NCBI GenBank assembly: GCA_030272155.1 | Contig: CP126198.1 | Location: 310,001-374,000 of the forward strand | Direction of reading: 5' to 3' | DNA: 64,000 nucleotides | DNA from: Tetradesmus obliquus | Lineage: Eukaryota; Chlorophyta; Chlorophyceae; Sphaeropleales; Scenedesmaceae | In this document: positions 24,851-37,076 of the stretch, in pieces | How positions within the stretch are numbered: the first letter of the stretch is position 1 | Layout of the letters: the number at the start of each line of letters is the position of its first letter | The notes under the pieces: model-generated | What the model was told of the DNA's origin: nothing | Database searches by the model: none | Seen by the model: only the letters and a program-made list of their open reading frames with translations | Made by a program: the position numbers and the translations under genes

Positions 24851-27800
24851 AGGCCCAGCAGCAGCAGCCCCGCCACCAGCGCAGCCAGCAGCTGCAGCGG
24901 CACGCCTGCCACTGCCGGCTGCTGCGTGTCATCTTGCGCTGCTGCTGCTGCCGCAGCTTGCTGCTGCTCCTTGCTGCTGCCGGCAGCTGGCTGCATCACG
25001 CCGTCAAAGGCGCGTGCTGCTGCTGCTGCATCTTCAGCTGGCAGCGCCATGTGCGCAGGGCTGTGGTGCTGGTGCCACTGGCGGTTGAACGAGGTCAGCG
25101 GCAGCTGGCAGACCGGGCACAGCTGCTGCTCGGCGTCACCGGGAGGACCGCCCCGCACATACGGCTGGAACGGCAAAACAGGCGCGCGCAGCAATGACAG
25201 CAAGGGCAAGGTTTAGTCCGGAGATTTTCTTTGTGTGGAAGCAAACGACGCAGCACAAGTGAGCAGCTGGCTGCTAGGCCTTGCGCAGGGAGGAAACAGC
25301 ACCAGCGATATACTGTCGAGCGTGTGGCAAAAGAAGTACACGCACATGCGCGTGCACAGAGCGAGCGCAGCACTGCATGCCACAGATTGATGTTCTGCGT
25401 GGCAACCAAGCGCACAACGCCACTCTGTTGCGCTCACCTTGGGCTTCAGCTGCTCCTCCTGCTGCCCTGCCAGCTCAGCACCAGCACTAACCACCCCGCT
25501 ACCCGCTGCCAGCTCAGCAGCACCGCCCAGCTCATTGCCCCCTGCCAGCTCAGCAGCAGCACAGGGCCCCCCTGCCAGCTCAGCAGCAACCCTCCCCCCC
25601 GCCAGCTCAGCAGCAGCACAAACTTGTCACTACCCCCACCGCCTGGGCCTCACCTTTGGCTTCAGCTGCTCCTCCTGCTGCCCCGCCAGCTCAGCAGCAG
25701 CACCAGCCGCCGCCTGGCCCCCTGCCAGCTCAGCAGCCTCAGCAGCAGCCTCCTCCAGAAGCTCCCAGCCAGCAGCACCAGGCACCTTGGCAGCAACAGC
25801 AGCATTCAGCACCACACGGCCCACGGTAGCCGCCAGCACAGCGGGAGTGAGGCCGCAGCAGCGCAGCGAGGCGTCCGGCAGCAGCACCGGCGCGGGTGCT
25901 GCAGCAGCGGCAGGGACGTGCGCTGCGCTGCCTGGCAGTGCTGTTGAGCTGCGCTGCTGCTGCTGCTGCTGCCAGCTGGCGTCCGCAGCTGCTGCTGCGG
26001 AGGGGCCAGCGCCAGCGCTGCTGCTGCCTGCTGGGTTGGCGGGTGATGCAAGGATCTTGCCAAACCAGGCAGCTGCTGCTGCGGGCGAGACGTCTGCACA
26101 AAGAGACAGGCGGCAGAGCAGCAAGCAGGGCCTGGTGTCAGTAAGTGCTGCAGACGTTGCAGCAGCACTTAAGTGGGTCAGTGGCCGGCGACAGCGCAAC
26201 CTCCCATGCACTTCACACAGCACCTGGCAGCAAGCGGCGCAGTTTTAAGGCACGCACTCAGCATGCACCAACATACAATGTGAGCCAGGACAGCAGAGCA
26301 GCTGACGTCCCAGCAATCAGCCACAGCGGAGCCATTCTGAATACGCCATGCCGGGCCCGGCAGGCCACTGCCGTCAGCACTGCTGCCAACCAACAGGGTG
26401 CTGCTGCATCCTTCTGATGCGCATGCCTTTGTCGATGTCAGCGCGCCGCACACCTGACATGCGCACAGAGCAGACGCACCGCCAGCGCGCACACATTCTT
26501 CAAGCCGTAAACAAGCAGGCACCGCAGCAGCACCCGGGCCCCTCACCTGTCAGCTGTCTGCACTGCCCCGCCTCCCAGCCATCACACACACCGCCCGCGC
26601 GCAAGCAAGCATAAAGCCGTGAACAAGCAGGCATCACAGCTGCACCCGTAGGCCCCCTCACTTGTTAGCATGTCTGCCGCTGCGCCCGACTCTCCAGCAA
26701 GCACAGACAGGTGCAGAGCGCTCAGCCCAGGCAGTGCCCCATGGCCAGCTGGCGCTGCCGTCACATGCTGCAGCCAGTTCAAGCCCGTTGCGCGGCCCCA
26801 GTCCAGCAGCCACGCCACCTGCACGATGCCGCACGAAACAAGTGCGTGAGATGCGCACAGCGACCACGCATGCTCACCCACGCGCGCGCGTGCGCACGCG
26901 CATTCACCCTCGATGAGCACGCGCGCGCACACAGTGTTATTCAAGCGGCAAAGGGGGTGCAGCACGCACGTGTGCCTGCAGGGTCATATGCCTGCTTGTC
27001 AGCTGCCAAGCATGTGGCGGCGTAGGAGGTCGTTCTACACGCGCATGTCACTCCCTAGGCAAGCACAGCTTGTCAGCTGTATGGCCGTGCAATGCGCTGC
27101 ATTCCGCTGTCCTGCTCAGCCTTCCAACACGCTGCTGCAGCTCACCTCACCATGCATTGAACACAGGACCATAATCAACACTACCAGCCAGGCCAAGGCT
27201 GAGCCCAGCCCCCACCAGCCGGCATACCAACTGCCACTCACCACGCGCGCATCCTGTGAGGCCACCGCCAGGTGCAGCAGGCTCGGCTGCACACCCCGCC
27301 ACTCGCCACCCAAGCACTCCCCGGCAGCAGCAGCAGCAGCAGCCAGCAGCTGCTCAGGATCCTGCAAGCCAAGCCCTGCCACTGGCATCAGTGCCGCTGC
27401 TGTTGCAGCGCAGCCCGCCTTCACTGCAGTTGCCAGCAGCCGCTGCGCCGCGCGCACCAGCAGCACCACCTCGCTGCTGGAGTAGTGCTGCAGCTGCCGC
27501 GCAGCAAAGCGGCAGCAGCTGCAGCTGCCGTCGGCGCAGCAGCACCCGCAGCTGCAGCTGCCGCTGCTGCGGCCATGCTGTGCTGCTGCTGCTGCGCTGA
27601 CGTGGCGCTCATATGCCTGCAGCAGCGCAGCCCTGAGCTCCAGCACCAGCCCAAGCTCCCACAGCAAAGCTTGCAGCTGCTGCTCACTGTCAGCGGCCTC
27701 ACCAGCGCCGGAGTCTGCTGCTGCTGCTGCTGCTGGTGGCGGTTGTGCATCGGCTGCCGTGTTGACCTCGGCCACTAGCCGAGCGTCTTGCGCAACAAGC

Positions 27801-29300
27801 ACCACCTGCAGGCAGCACAAGCAACATGATGATGATGATGCGGCAGGACGGCGGCGCGTCAGGTGACAAGTGCAAACGTGATACACAGGCAGCTGCACGC
27901 CACACACACACACACACATCACACACATCACACAGCAGCTACTCACAAAGCATCCCTGTTTTGCAAGTGCAGCACATCGTCTTTGTTGACCTGCCATGTG
28001 CTGCCCAATTATAAAGCAGCGCATGCATTGCACGCTGCAAGCAACAACCAAACACACAGCAGCCTTGTCAGCTGCACCCAGCAACAGCCACTCACCACTG
28101 AGGCGCTTGCGCCGCTGCTGCTGCAGGTCACCTCAAGCCGCAGCGGCCCCTGCCGCGGCTGCTCAGCGAGCTTGCACCACACCAACACAGACCGCCCAGC
28201 TGCTGCTCCTGCTGTCCCTGCTGCTGCTGCTGCTGCTGGCCTGGCATCATCCCTCGTGTTAGAGAGCCTAGCTCCCAGCCAGCTGCTCCAGCTGCCACCG
28301 CTGCTGCTGCCATCTGCAGCAGATGGCAGCGCGCCGCATGCCTCAACGCTGATGCTGTCCTCATCTAGATCGTAGTACTGCCCACCACCCCTGGCAGTAA
28401 GCTGCAGGCGCTCCCCCTCAGCCAAGCCATGCACGCTAACAGCCAGCCAGGCCCCCTGCCACTCCGATTGACACATTGCAGGACGGCTGGCGAGCACAAC
28501 GCAGGGCGCAGCTGCGGCAGCAGCAGCCACCTCATTCTCCTGCTGCTGCTGCTGCTGAGCTGGCGCGCGTTTGGCAAAGGTAGCGCCAAGCTGCACAAGC
28601 ACCTCCTGCCCCGCGAACCAGCCGCTGCTGCTGCTGCTGCTGCACAGCCGCTGCAGCGCGCCCGCAGCATCCCCACTCCCTTGCGCCTCAATCCCACTTC
28701 CACTGCTGGCACTGGCATAGTCCAGTGTAAGCAGCGAGCAGCCGGGCCGCAGGAAAGCCTCCGGCATGCTTCCATTCACCACTGCAGCAATCAGCTGCTC
28801 CCTTACATCCTCCGGAAGCTCACACGGCTGGCATCCCATCAGCTTCAAGCTCAGGCTGTTGAGCTGCAGCAGTGCCGCATGCGGCAGCCAGTCGCTGCAC
28901 TGCTGCATCAGCTGCAGCGCGCGCGCCATGACTGGCCGGCTGGACTCGCCCGCTGCTGCCGCCACCATCAGCATGCTGCGGATGTGGCTGGCGGCGGCTG
29001 CGCGCTGCGCGCTTGTCAGCTGCCCCGCAAGCGGATTACTGCTGGAAGAAGCAGCAGCTGCTGCTGCGTCGGCGCTGCCGACAGGGGCCGATACTGCTGC
29101 TGCGGGGCTGACAGCTGCTTCAAGCGGGCTGTGCATCCTGCTCACAGGCGCTGAAGCCTGGCTTAACTGCTGCTGCTGCTGCTGCTGTGCTAGCCCTTGC
29201 AGTGGTCCCATCCCCCCGCCTCCCAGCTGCGCAGCGCCCGCCGAGTAGGCATACTGCTGGCCAGGCAAGCTTGCAGCGTATGCCGCTGCAGCGCAACTGG

Positions 29301-29334
<34 letters not shown>

Positions 29335-32202
29335 GCCAGCAGGTGCCCAGCCGCTTCCAGGTGAGCCAGCAGCGCTGCTGGACAAGCCCTGCCAGCCCGT
29401 TGGCTGCATTGCAGGCGCCTGCTGCGACAGCAGCGGCTGGGATGACATTGCTGCCGGCATCTGCTGCCGCTTCTGCTGCTGCTGTGGCTGCGATTGCATG
29501 CTGGGCTGCAGCAGCGATTGGATGCTGGGTTGCCGCAGCGGCAGCCTCAAGTCAGCAGCAATGCTGTTCAGCAGGCTGTCAGGCACAGGCAGCGACAGCA
29601 GCTGATGCCCGCGCTGCACCGAGCACGCCGTCTCAAATGCTGTGTAGCTATATGTGGGCACTCCTGCCTGGCAGGGCCCTGCTTCTGCTGCTGCTGCTGC
29701 TACCCCAGCTGTTGATGCTGGCGATGCTGATGCAGCGCGCACATCACCAGGGAAGGCGCCGCTGCTGTGTGTGGCATTTGAAGTGGAGGTGCTGTTGCTG
29801 CCTTGGCGCCAGTTCACGGCATCTGCGGCTGCTGCTGGCTGCTGCTGCTGCCACTGCTGCTGCTGCATCAGATTTGGCTGCGGCTGCTGTGCTGCCAGCT
29901 GCTGCATGAGTAAATTCGCTGCATCAACTGCGGGGTCTTGTGCAATGCTGTACATGCCAGCAGCAACATCCACAGCTGCGCCAGCAGGAGCCAGCATTGA
30001 TTGTGGTGCAGCAGCAGGGTTGCCAGCAGCAGCGAGCCCAGTTGTGTTGACTGCAGCTGCTGCTGCTGCTGCTGGCTGTCCTGCAGGCCACAGATCGTCA
30101 AGCAGCTCCTGCAGCATTGCTGCATCATCAGTGCACCCCTCCAAGGGCTGCGAAGCAACTGCTGCCGGATCCACAGCCGCCAACGCTGCGCCAGCAGTCT
30201 GCTGCTGCTGCTGCAGCCGCTGCTGCTGCAGCCGCTGCTGCTGCAGCCGCTGCTGCTGCAGTTGCTGCTGCTGTTGAACTGCCAGCAGGGACTGCTGCAG
30301 GAGGCTCTCCCGCTGCGGGGAGTAGCTGCCAATGCAGACCTGCTGGCTGCCTGCTGCTGTGTCAGGCAGCAAGCCAGCCATAGGTGGCACGGCCACCTGC
30401 GCAGCTGCTGCTGCTGCTGCGCAAGGCGCTGCATGCGCGGAAGCAGCAGCACACATGCTTGCTGTTGCTGAAGGCTGTGGGGAGCCTGAGGCTGCCTGAG
30501 CGACTGCAGCAGCTTGCTGCTGCTGCAGCATCAGCTGCTGCTGCACCTGCTGCAAGCGCTGCAGCTGTGCCGGCTGCAATTCTGCAGTGAACCCGCTGCC
30601 GCTACCCCACGCCGACACCAGTTGCTGCTGCTGCGGTGCCAGCTGCACGCCAGCTGGTACGTCCCCGCTGATGCCGCTGCTGGTTGCTGCCTGCTGCAGC
30701 ATCCAGTTGCTGCTGGCTTGCTGATGGATGAAGCTCTCAGTGCTGGACGTCTTGTGTGGGCTGAGGCGCTGCAGGCTGTGCAGGCGCAGGTGTTTCTTCA
30801 GCTGCTGCAGCTGCCCAGGCTCCTGCTGCTGCTGCTGCTGCTCTGCTGTCAGGCTAGCATCTGCTGCCAGGCTAGCAGCCGCCGGCCCTGCTGCCGCCAC
30901 GGCTGCTGCATCGCCCGGTGCCAGGCCCTGCAAGCCCGTATAACAACCTGGCTGCGCTGGCGCAGACACAGCCGGCGCATAAGGACTGCTGTACTCCGGC
31001 ATTGGCACTGAAGCCGCAACCGCAGCTGCTGCTGCTGCTGTGTCTTCGCCCGAGCTCTGCGGCGGGCTGCTGCGCTGCTTTGCTGGCCTGCCGCGGCAGC
31101 CCGGCCGTCTTGCAGGAGCCACAGTGGCTGCTGCTGAGGCCGTGACGCTAGTCTGCTCCTTGCTGATGGGGGCCGCGCGGCGGCGCAGCGCGTTGTGCCG
31201 CTGCAGCTGCTGCCTGCGGCGGTGCACAAAACAGCAAGGGCATGCGCGGCGGGGAGTGCTGGGGGGATGATGGCATTCGGGTGCTGTCAGGTTGTGTTGC
31301 AACTACTTGCAGGAGACACAGCGGCACACACTGCACTCGACTTGCACAAGCGCACAGCAGCAGGATGCATCGTCGCCGCTATAATCTTCAACACCCCACA
31401 ACACGACTGCTGCTGCCACAAGGGGTGTTTCCTGCAAGCAGCGCGTGGCGCGCTGCTGCTGCAGCGCCGCACCTGCAGCTGTGCCGTGCGCCGTCAAACT
31501 GCGACAGCTCGTGGAACTTGCCGCACTGCTGGCAGAAGCGAGAGGCCACTCCATGCAGCTCCAAAGCATCCACCTGGTGGCAGGGGGGCAGCAAGAGTCA
31601 GCGCCGATGAGCAGAGGTTGCTGAGTTTGTGATACATGGAAGCGCGCAGGTACTGCGCTCGCGGCGCAGCGCGCCTTGCAGGACGGTGTGCAATGCTGGC
31701 GATCCTGAGTGAGGGTGCGGCACAGCGGTTCCTGCGAATGCTCAGACACCAGCCGAGGTGGTATGAGTTGGGATGCTTGTTGGGCTGTTGAATAGTCCTT
31801 CTTGCTGCTGCTCCTGCTGCTGCTGGGGTTGTTTCTTCCGCAGCTCACCTTGGCATGCTGGGGGCAGACGCGGTAGCGCTGATGGTACTCCTTGGTTCCC
31901 TCCAGGCTCACGCCACAGCCTGGCACCTGGCATACCAATTCTCCTGTGTTACGTTTGACTTTGCTTGCTTTGACTGTGCTTGCTGCTGTCGCTGCTGCAG
32001 CTGCTACAGCAGCGGCACGTGCGGAGCGCCTGCCAGATGTGGCCTCTGCTGCGGCTGCCGAGCTGGCTGACCTCAGAGCTTGCATGGAATGTGCATCCCA
32101 TTTGTACTCTGAAGCCTCCCATTCCATGTGGCTGTTGGCCTCTGCCAGGGGACTGCTGCTGTGCACTACTGCAGGCTCGGTCCTGGCACTGTCGTCAGCC
32201 AT
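24805..32202 (-). CDS. Large SBP-box transcription factor, CRR1/SPL7-like, with Cys-rich cluster and C-terminal membrane segment
   Basis: Seven exons: 32202-31849, 31573-31473, 31213-28096, 27805-27242, 26818-26662, 26093-25654, 25164-24805, in frame to 1697 residues. The SBP DNA-binding domain spans about residues 91-168 across three exons. It shows both zinc sites (CQVPGC...CPQH and CQQC..FH...SC) and the basic nuclear signal NALRRR. A 1039-residue exon follows, mostly poly-Gln, poly-Ala and poly-Ser. Its end holds LRPGCSLLTLDY and GWFAGQEVLVQLG, the conserved block of large SPL proteins. Exon 4 has a cluster of eight Cys in 15 residues (about 1275-1289) and LLHLAVASQ. Exon 5 has LSALHLSVLAGE, both ankyrin-like. 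The last exon has CPVC...WHQHH and a hydrophobic helix at about 1665-1687. Chlamydomonas CRR1 and plant SPL7, which control copper deficiency, share SBP plus ankyrin, and CRR1 has a Cys-rich segment. Copper function is inferred. An in-frame Met at 32235 is an alternative start. Confidence 0.85.
25430..25625 (-). repeat. Echo of SBP-box gene exon 6 donor end and AGCTCAGCAG repeats
   Basis: The exon 6 end encoding QQEEQLKPK (boundary 25654) recurs with boundary 25438 and a GTGAGC donor. Between them lie several diverged copies of a CTGCCAGCTCAGCAGCAGCAC unit, also derived from the same exon end. Confidence 0.8.
26520..26705 (-). repeat. Diverged echo of SBP-box gene exon 5 donor end
   Basis: A block around 26538-26580 resembles the real exon 5 end at 26650-26700, with GTGAGGGGCC after the boundary and similar GCACCCG flanks. 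The spacing is about 107 bases. This copy is more diverged than most echoes. Confidence 0.55.
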
Positions 32203-34073
32203 GCCTGCAGTCGCAAACGTGAAGCCTATAAGCAAACATCAATCATGTATGGTTCATTGCACAGTCACATCAAAACCGGCAACAACACGACGAGCTGCCA
32301 GCTCCTCGGCTGCTCATGGTTCAGTGCGTTTGTCAGCTAGCTGCTTCTCAAGCGTCCAACAAAAAACACTTGCAGCTCTGCAGCTGGGCAGGGCTGTGCA
32401 AAGCGCTGACCGGGATGAGGAGCACAGAGCACACTAACCGCAAGTGTCCGATCATTGGCTGCCATATACCTGATCTTTTGTCAGAAACTGCATCTCCGCG
32501 CCGATGCCATGGGGGCTGAGCAGCAATAGGCCTGGGCCGATGCACGTGGCTCTACTTGCTCAAATAGTTGTCCACCAACATGCGCGCATTGAACAATAAT
32601 CTTGCAGAGAACATACGGTTTACCATGGTGTCGCGCCTGGCAGGCAAGTGTGCTACAGCAGATGTCACCCTGGGTCAGGTTCAGGAGACATTTTATAGTA
32701 CTGCTGGCATCTGGGCTGGCCTGCTTGGAGCAGCTCAACGTACTTCCACCATCAATCTTTGAATCTTGATAGCTGTCCATCATTTAGGAGGCTTCGTCAG
32801 GCTAGCATTGCAACCAGCATTAGTGCCAGCACCTCTGCAGCGGTACGTTCCCCTGCAGGTCACCAGGTGCACAAATTAGTGTGCAATTGCAGTTCCAACG
32901 CCGGTCACAACGCACAGTCAACAACATTCGTAAAAGCGTGACGGTGTGAGTGGAGCCAGCTGCATGCACAGCGGTGCCTGAGCGCTGCCAATGTTGGTGC
33001 ACCAGCACTGTCTTGTACTGCTGGAATTCACGGACTTGTGCGGGTGGCTTCGGCCGCCCAATCAACGGAGAATCAGTTAGGTATTATTACTATCAGCCTC
33101 CTGAGCGGACTAGCGGCCCGCTGGGCTAGTGCGTGAGGCAGGTTCCAGCCCTGAGATGTGCACCTGTCATGTACTGCAGTCGATGGCTTGGCATCAGCCT
33201 GCCAGCACCAATTGCAAGGCACTCCTTAACCTCACATGACGGAGGTGTGCAATGGGCACGTGCAGTGCACACGAACAAAGTTGGACTCAGTTGCCGCTGG
33301 CACTGTAGACATGCAGTGAACACTTGTAGCACACTTGCATGCAGACAATGACCAGACTGAGACTGCCCTTTGAAGCGCACTAGGATAGTCACTTCTGACG
33401 AGACAACATGTTGCTTGCCTGGATTGGGCTTTGCCTGTGTAGTCACACAGATCCGCATGTAATCAGCAGTGGCCGGGCATAGAATGCAGTCACAGTAGAA
33501 GGTAACCAATGTGCATGCTGGTTTTGTGTGGGTGGCGAAAACCCAGATCCGCAGACGGCATGCTTGCTGGGTCATCTATTTCCATCTCTGATGACAGCAA
33601 CTAGCATTGAGACACATCCCATACTTGAAGAGGTCGCTAGCAGCACAGCCTGAGCATAAGCATGTGGTTGCCATCATGGTAGCACGATGTGTGCGGTACA
33701 CAAAGGGAACACAGCCCGTTTTTCGAGCCAATGACATCGCCTTCAAAGCCACGCAACGATGCCGTCATCAACATGTCACTCTACAAGCCATACGGCTTGA
33801 TGGGTACCATGATGATGATTATGAAGCCGTACTGTCAGCCCCAAACCCCACAGGGCACCCCGTACTGCCCACTATCATATGATCAGAGGAGTCTTCCGCA
33901 CGCTCTCGTGTCATGGACAGGAGAAGCCTGACTTATGGGCAGGTGCACCGCCACATGCACGCTGCACGTCCAGTAGGTGCTACAACAAGCAGCATAGCTA
34001 CGCCGGCCAAGCTGCATTTGATGTGCAGCAGTGTGCGCTGCATGTCGATTGGGGCCGCAAGCCGCAAGCCGTG
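32203..34073. other. Intergenic region upstream of the SBP-box gene
   Basis: This contains the promoter side of the SBP-box gene and lies beyond the 3' end of the TMEM216-like gene. No exon is supported. A second copy of the coding-like dispersed remnant lies at 33655-33745. Confidence 0.45.
33655..33745 (+). repeat. Dispersed coding-like remnant, copy 2
   Basis: Homologous to the minus strand at 6083-6165, sharing GGGAACACAGCCCGTTTT exactly. The frame reads a peptide with TKGTQPVFR. Downstream, another frame continues for about 40 codons (KPYGLMGTMMMI) without an assignable domain. It may be a relic of an interspersed element. Confidence 0.5.
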
Positions 34074-34078
34074 TTACA
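34074..34078 (-). promoter_or_regulatory. Putative TGTAA polyadenylation signal of the TMEM216-like gene
   Basis: TGTAA on the minus strand, about 185 bases past the proposed stop at 34262. It supports the longer version of that gene model, on motif and position only. Confidence 0.3.
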
Positions 34079-34261
34079 AAATTCAGCCTGGACGCCGAGT
34101 GACACATCGATGCCGACCCAACAGCGTTTCAGCTGAGCCTGAGCAGGACAAAGGGTGCAGATACATCAAGTATGATGCTGCAGCATGATGCATGGCAGAC
34201 CCTGCATGTGCCCTGCCAGGGTCGAGGTGTGGCCTGCGAGGCGGCTGCTGTCCCAGCCCCC

Positions 34262-37076
34262 TCACAGCTGCTGGCTGCCACCATATCTGTGCTGCTGCTG
34301 CAGCGCGTACTCAAACAGGTAGTACTGCTTCCTCTGGGCCCTGCGGGCGCAATCAAGGACAGAGGTGGTCAGAGCGCAACAATGCAGGGAAGCAAGTGTG
34401 AGGAGTAGCTTGTCATCGACATGGTTGGCAGACACATTGCTTGCAAGAACTCTGCAGAGTGAGCGAAAGCATGTGTCTAGGCAGAGGCAGCCTGACAGTT
34501 GTATTCTTTGCAGTGGTTCAGGTGTGATTGCAGGTACAGACTTTCCACTGCACGCCTGCATCAATTGCAGCTTGAGCGCCTCTGTCAAGACTGGCAGCAG
34601 TCTTCACTTTGTGGCAGCACCATCCACCTCAGGCATAACTAGGTGTTGTGCATAGAACAGGCTGCGCTGCTGATGTGCAACAACGCTGAGCTGAGCTGCA
34701 GCTGTAGCTGTGGCTGCGGCACGGGGTCAGCAAGCCGCAAGTTTCACACTATGTCGGTGGCACCAGTGACATCAACACGACCTTTCACTTGTGTCGAATC
34801 TACAGAAGAGCCGACATGCCACTCAGCACCCACCTGAACATGTGCAGGATCTGCAGTGTCGGTGCAAGGCAGCAACAGCAGACACCAAGGTCGTCAGCTT
34901 ATCGGCAGGATCAAGAGCAACCTGCTTCCAGTGCGCATGTTGAACTTGGATTGCCAGCACTGCAATGCATCAGCTGCGGCTGATTGCACCAGCATGCTAG
35001 CCCTGCTGCTGCTCAGGCATAGGGAGGCAAGCACATGGAGGCTTCTGAAATCAGCCTTGCACGGCACTGGCACACCAGCGGCAAGCTGTACTCAGCTGCA
35101 ACCTATTTCAGCCACTCACTGCATACACTGTGACGAACAGCTCCAGGTGAATGATGGCAGCCATGGCCACTTGCAGCGCCTGGTCAAACGGCTTCAGGTC
35201 CTGCAATGCAGGCAGCGGTTGCATGGGTGGTGCAGGGGGGTGAGCTGACAGCCTGCCAGATGAGATGCTTTGCGGCGATATAGCAGCACCTCCGCATATA
35301 GCAGCTCAACGCTGTTTGCGCTGTTAAGCACTGCCCTTGGCACCCGAGAACAGCAAGCTGCGCTATGCACTCAAAAGTCGAGCTACTTTGGGTCACCACT
35401 GACACAAGCAGAGGTAGTGGCAGCAGCGCCAATAACAAATGCCATCGCTGGTTGGCACAGCAATAACCAGCGACAGCATACCACGGGCTGATACATTTTG
35501 ACAGTGTTTGCTGAGCAGCGGTGGCTTTGAGCATTGCCATGCGTCTCTCGCACATGAAAAGTACTGCTGAACTTGTGCCCTGTCGCAAAGCACTCACATA
35601 GGCCGCCAGCATGAGGTAGTAGCAGACAGCCGTCTGGGGCACCAGCGTAAGCACAGCAAAGATGACCAGCCAGGGCACCTGCAGGGCACAAGGCAAGGCA
35701 GGACATCATGCGTATAAGATGCCCGCGCTCTAGCTGAAGGCATCTGCCAAAAGTGGCTTGCTGTGCAGGCCTCGGTCACACTGGCAGGTGCCAGACGTGG
35801 CAGTGCACTCATCTGCAGGGGCTGCCCACTGCCACAATGAACGCGCACCACACACATGTGCTCTCCATGTTCCAGCTGCTTTTTAGTTGTGTAAGCCAAA
35901 GCACACAAACCCGCCCACCGCGCGCAGAATAGCTGGCTTTGCGCCATGCATTGTTGCAGCGGTCACAGCTTTTGCTGGGGCCTGCTGCACAAGCTGCCGC
36001 ATGACCCGCAGCTGCATAGCAAGCGCTGCTGTTTGTCCTGAGGCGGCTGCGCTTTGCTGCCCCATATTTCAAGAACCAGCTGTTGCAGGACTGCTCGCCG
36101 GGCACAGCAGCGCTGAGCATCTGGACCAAGACACCCCTGTTTGACATTAGCCGTGGATATAATTCTACACATCTGATGTCATGGTGGGGTGTCTCGGTTC
36201 CTATGATGCTCAGCGCTGCTGTGCTTGGTGATCAGTCCTGCAGCTGCCGGCCATGCATGTATGCCTTATGCCTCGGGGTATCAGCCACCTGCAGGCTGCA
36301 TCATGCTGCGTGCTGCTGTCTGGTAAGCTGCTTTGCCACACCAGTGCCACTGCTGTACTGATGCTTTCCTTAGCTTTATTCACAGCGCACTGCCGGCAGC
36401 TGCCGCAACACATACCACCACAGCTGCTCACTAGGCAGCGCAAAGCCGCTGGCGAGCAATACTGCAGGGCCGCTCACGTTTTCCTGCAAGTTGCCGTACC
36501 AGCCTGCCGCCAGCCGCACAGGCTCCGCCAACATCCAGAATATGCACAGCACGGTGCGTGCGATGTCGGGATCAACTAGCGTAAAGCCTTTGCCGTACTG
36601 CACAATGTTGAGCAGCAGGAGCAGCAGCAGCAGCAGCATAGCGGAACCGGATCTTGCAGCACGTGCGGTGGTTGAGCTTCTAAAGCGGGCTGACGGCACG
36701 CAGGATGCATCACCCCAGTTTACCAGGCTGACTGCTGACTCTATAGCAGGGCATACTAAGCAAGGCAAATAAGTACTTCTGCCTCTCCTGGCTAACGCAG
36801 CTGTGGAGCAATCGACATTCATCCAAGGTGCCTAGCGAGAAGCGGCCCATAGTGCATGCGCAAGCATCCTGTTTAGCGCAGTATTCCAAGCGTCTGCATG
36901 CGCCCCAGTTGCTTAAGCAGCAGAGCACCGCAAGCGCCACCAGTCCTGCGAATGACACGCCATGCTTTGCAGTGCTGTTGCGCTATCCTGCGCACCTTGA
37001 TGTGCACGCGCACTCCCACTGCAATGATCCATGCTGCTGACCAGAACAGGTTGTAGTACAGCAGCTGCTGCAGCAT
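34262..37076 (-). CDS. TMEM216/TMEM17-family transition-zone membrane protein
   Basis: Clear exons: 37076-36996, 36597-36478, 35678-35598, 35200-35120, each in phase 0. A probable last exon is 34340-34262. The protein starts MLQQLLYYNLFWSAAWIIAV and has four hydrophobic segments. The signature is AGWYGNLQEN followed by a hydrophobic stretch ending YYLMLAAY, matching the GNL...YYLLL pattern of TMEM216 and TMEM17. These proteins sit in the ciliary transition-zone MKS module and gate entry of membrane proteins into cilia. Two points are unresolved. Upstream codons are open, so the start could lie in an earlier exon. The join from 35120 to 34340 is out of frame by my reading, so a small exon may be missing. 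Alternatively the frame stops at 35108 without using the GTGAGT donor, giving 124 residues. No exon echoes were seen. Confidence 0.7.
36077..36246. repeat. Inverted repeat in TMEM216-like intron 2
   Basis: The arm at 36077-36120 and the arm at 36206-36246 are near-complementary over 41-44 bases. CACAGCAGCGCTGAGCAT is identical and there is one 3-base gap. The 85-base spacer makes a hairpin or a small inverted-repeat element possible. The exon echoes elsewhere in the window are direct repeats. Confidence 0.75.

Noticed and set aside
25439-26248. 269-residue plus frame
   Set aside because: It is antisense to SBP-box exon 6 and its echo. Poly-Ser/Ala arises from CAG tracts, and the minus-strand model joins in frame on both sides.
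28429-29909. Long plus frames of 207-241 residues
   Set aside because: They are antisense shadows of the 3.1-kb SBP-box exon, whose minus frame contains recognised SPL blocks.
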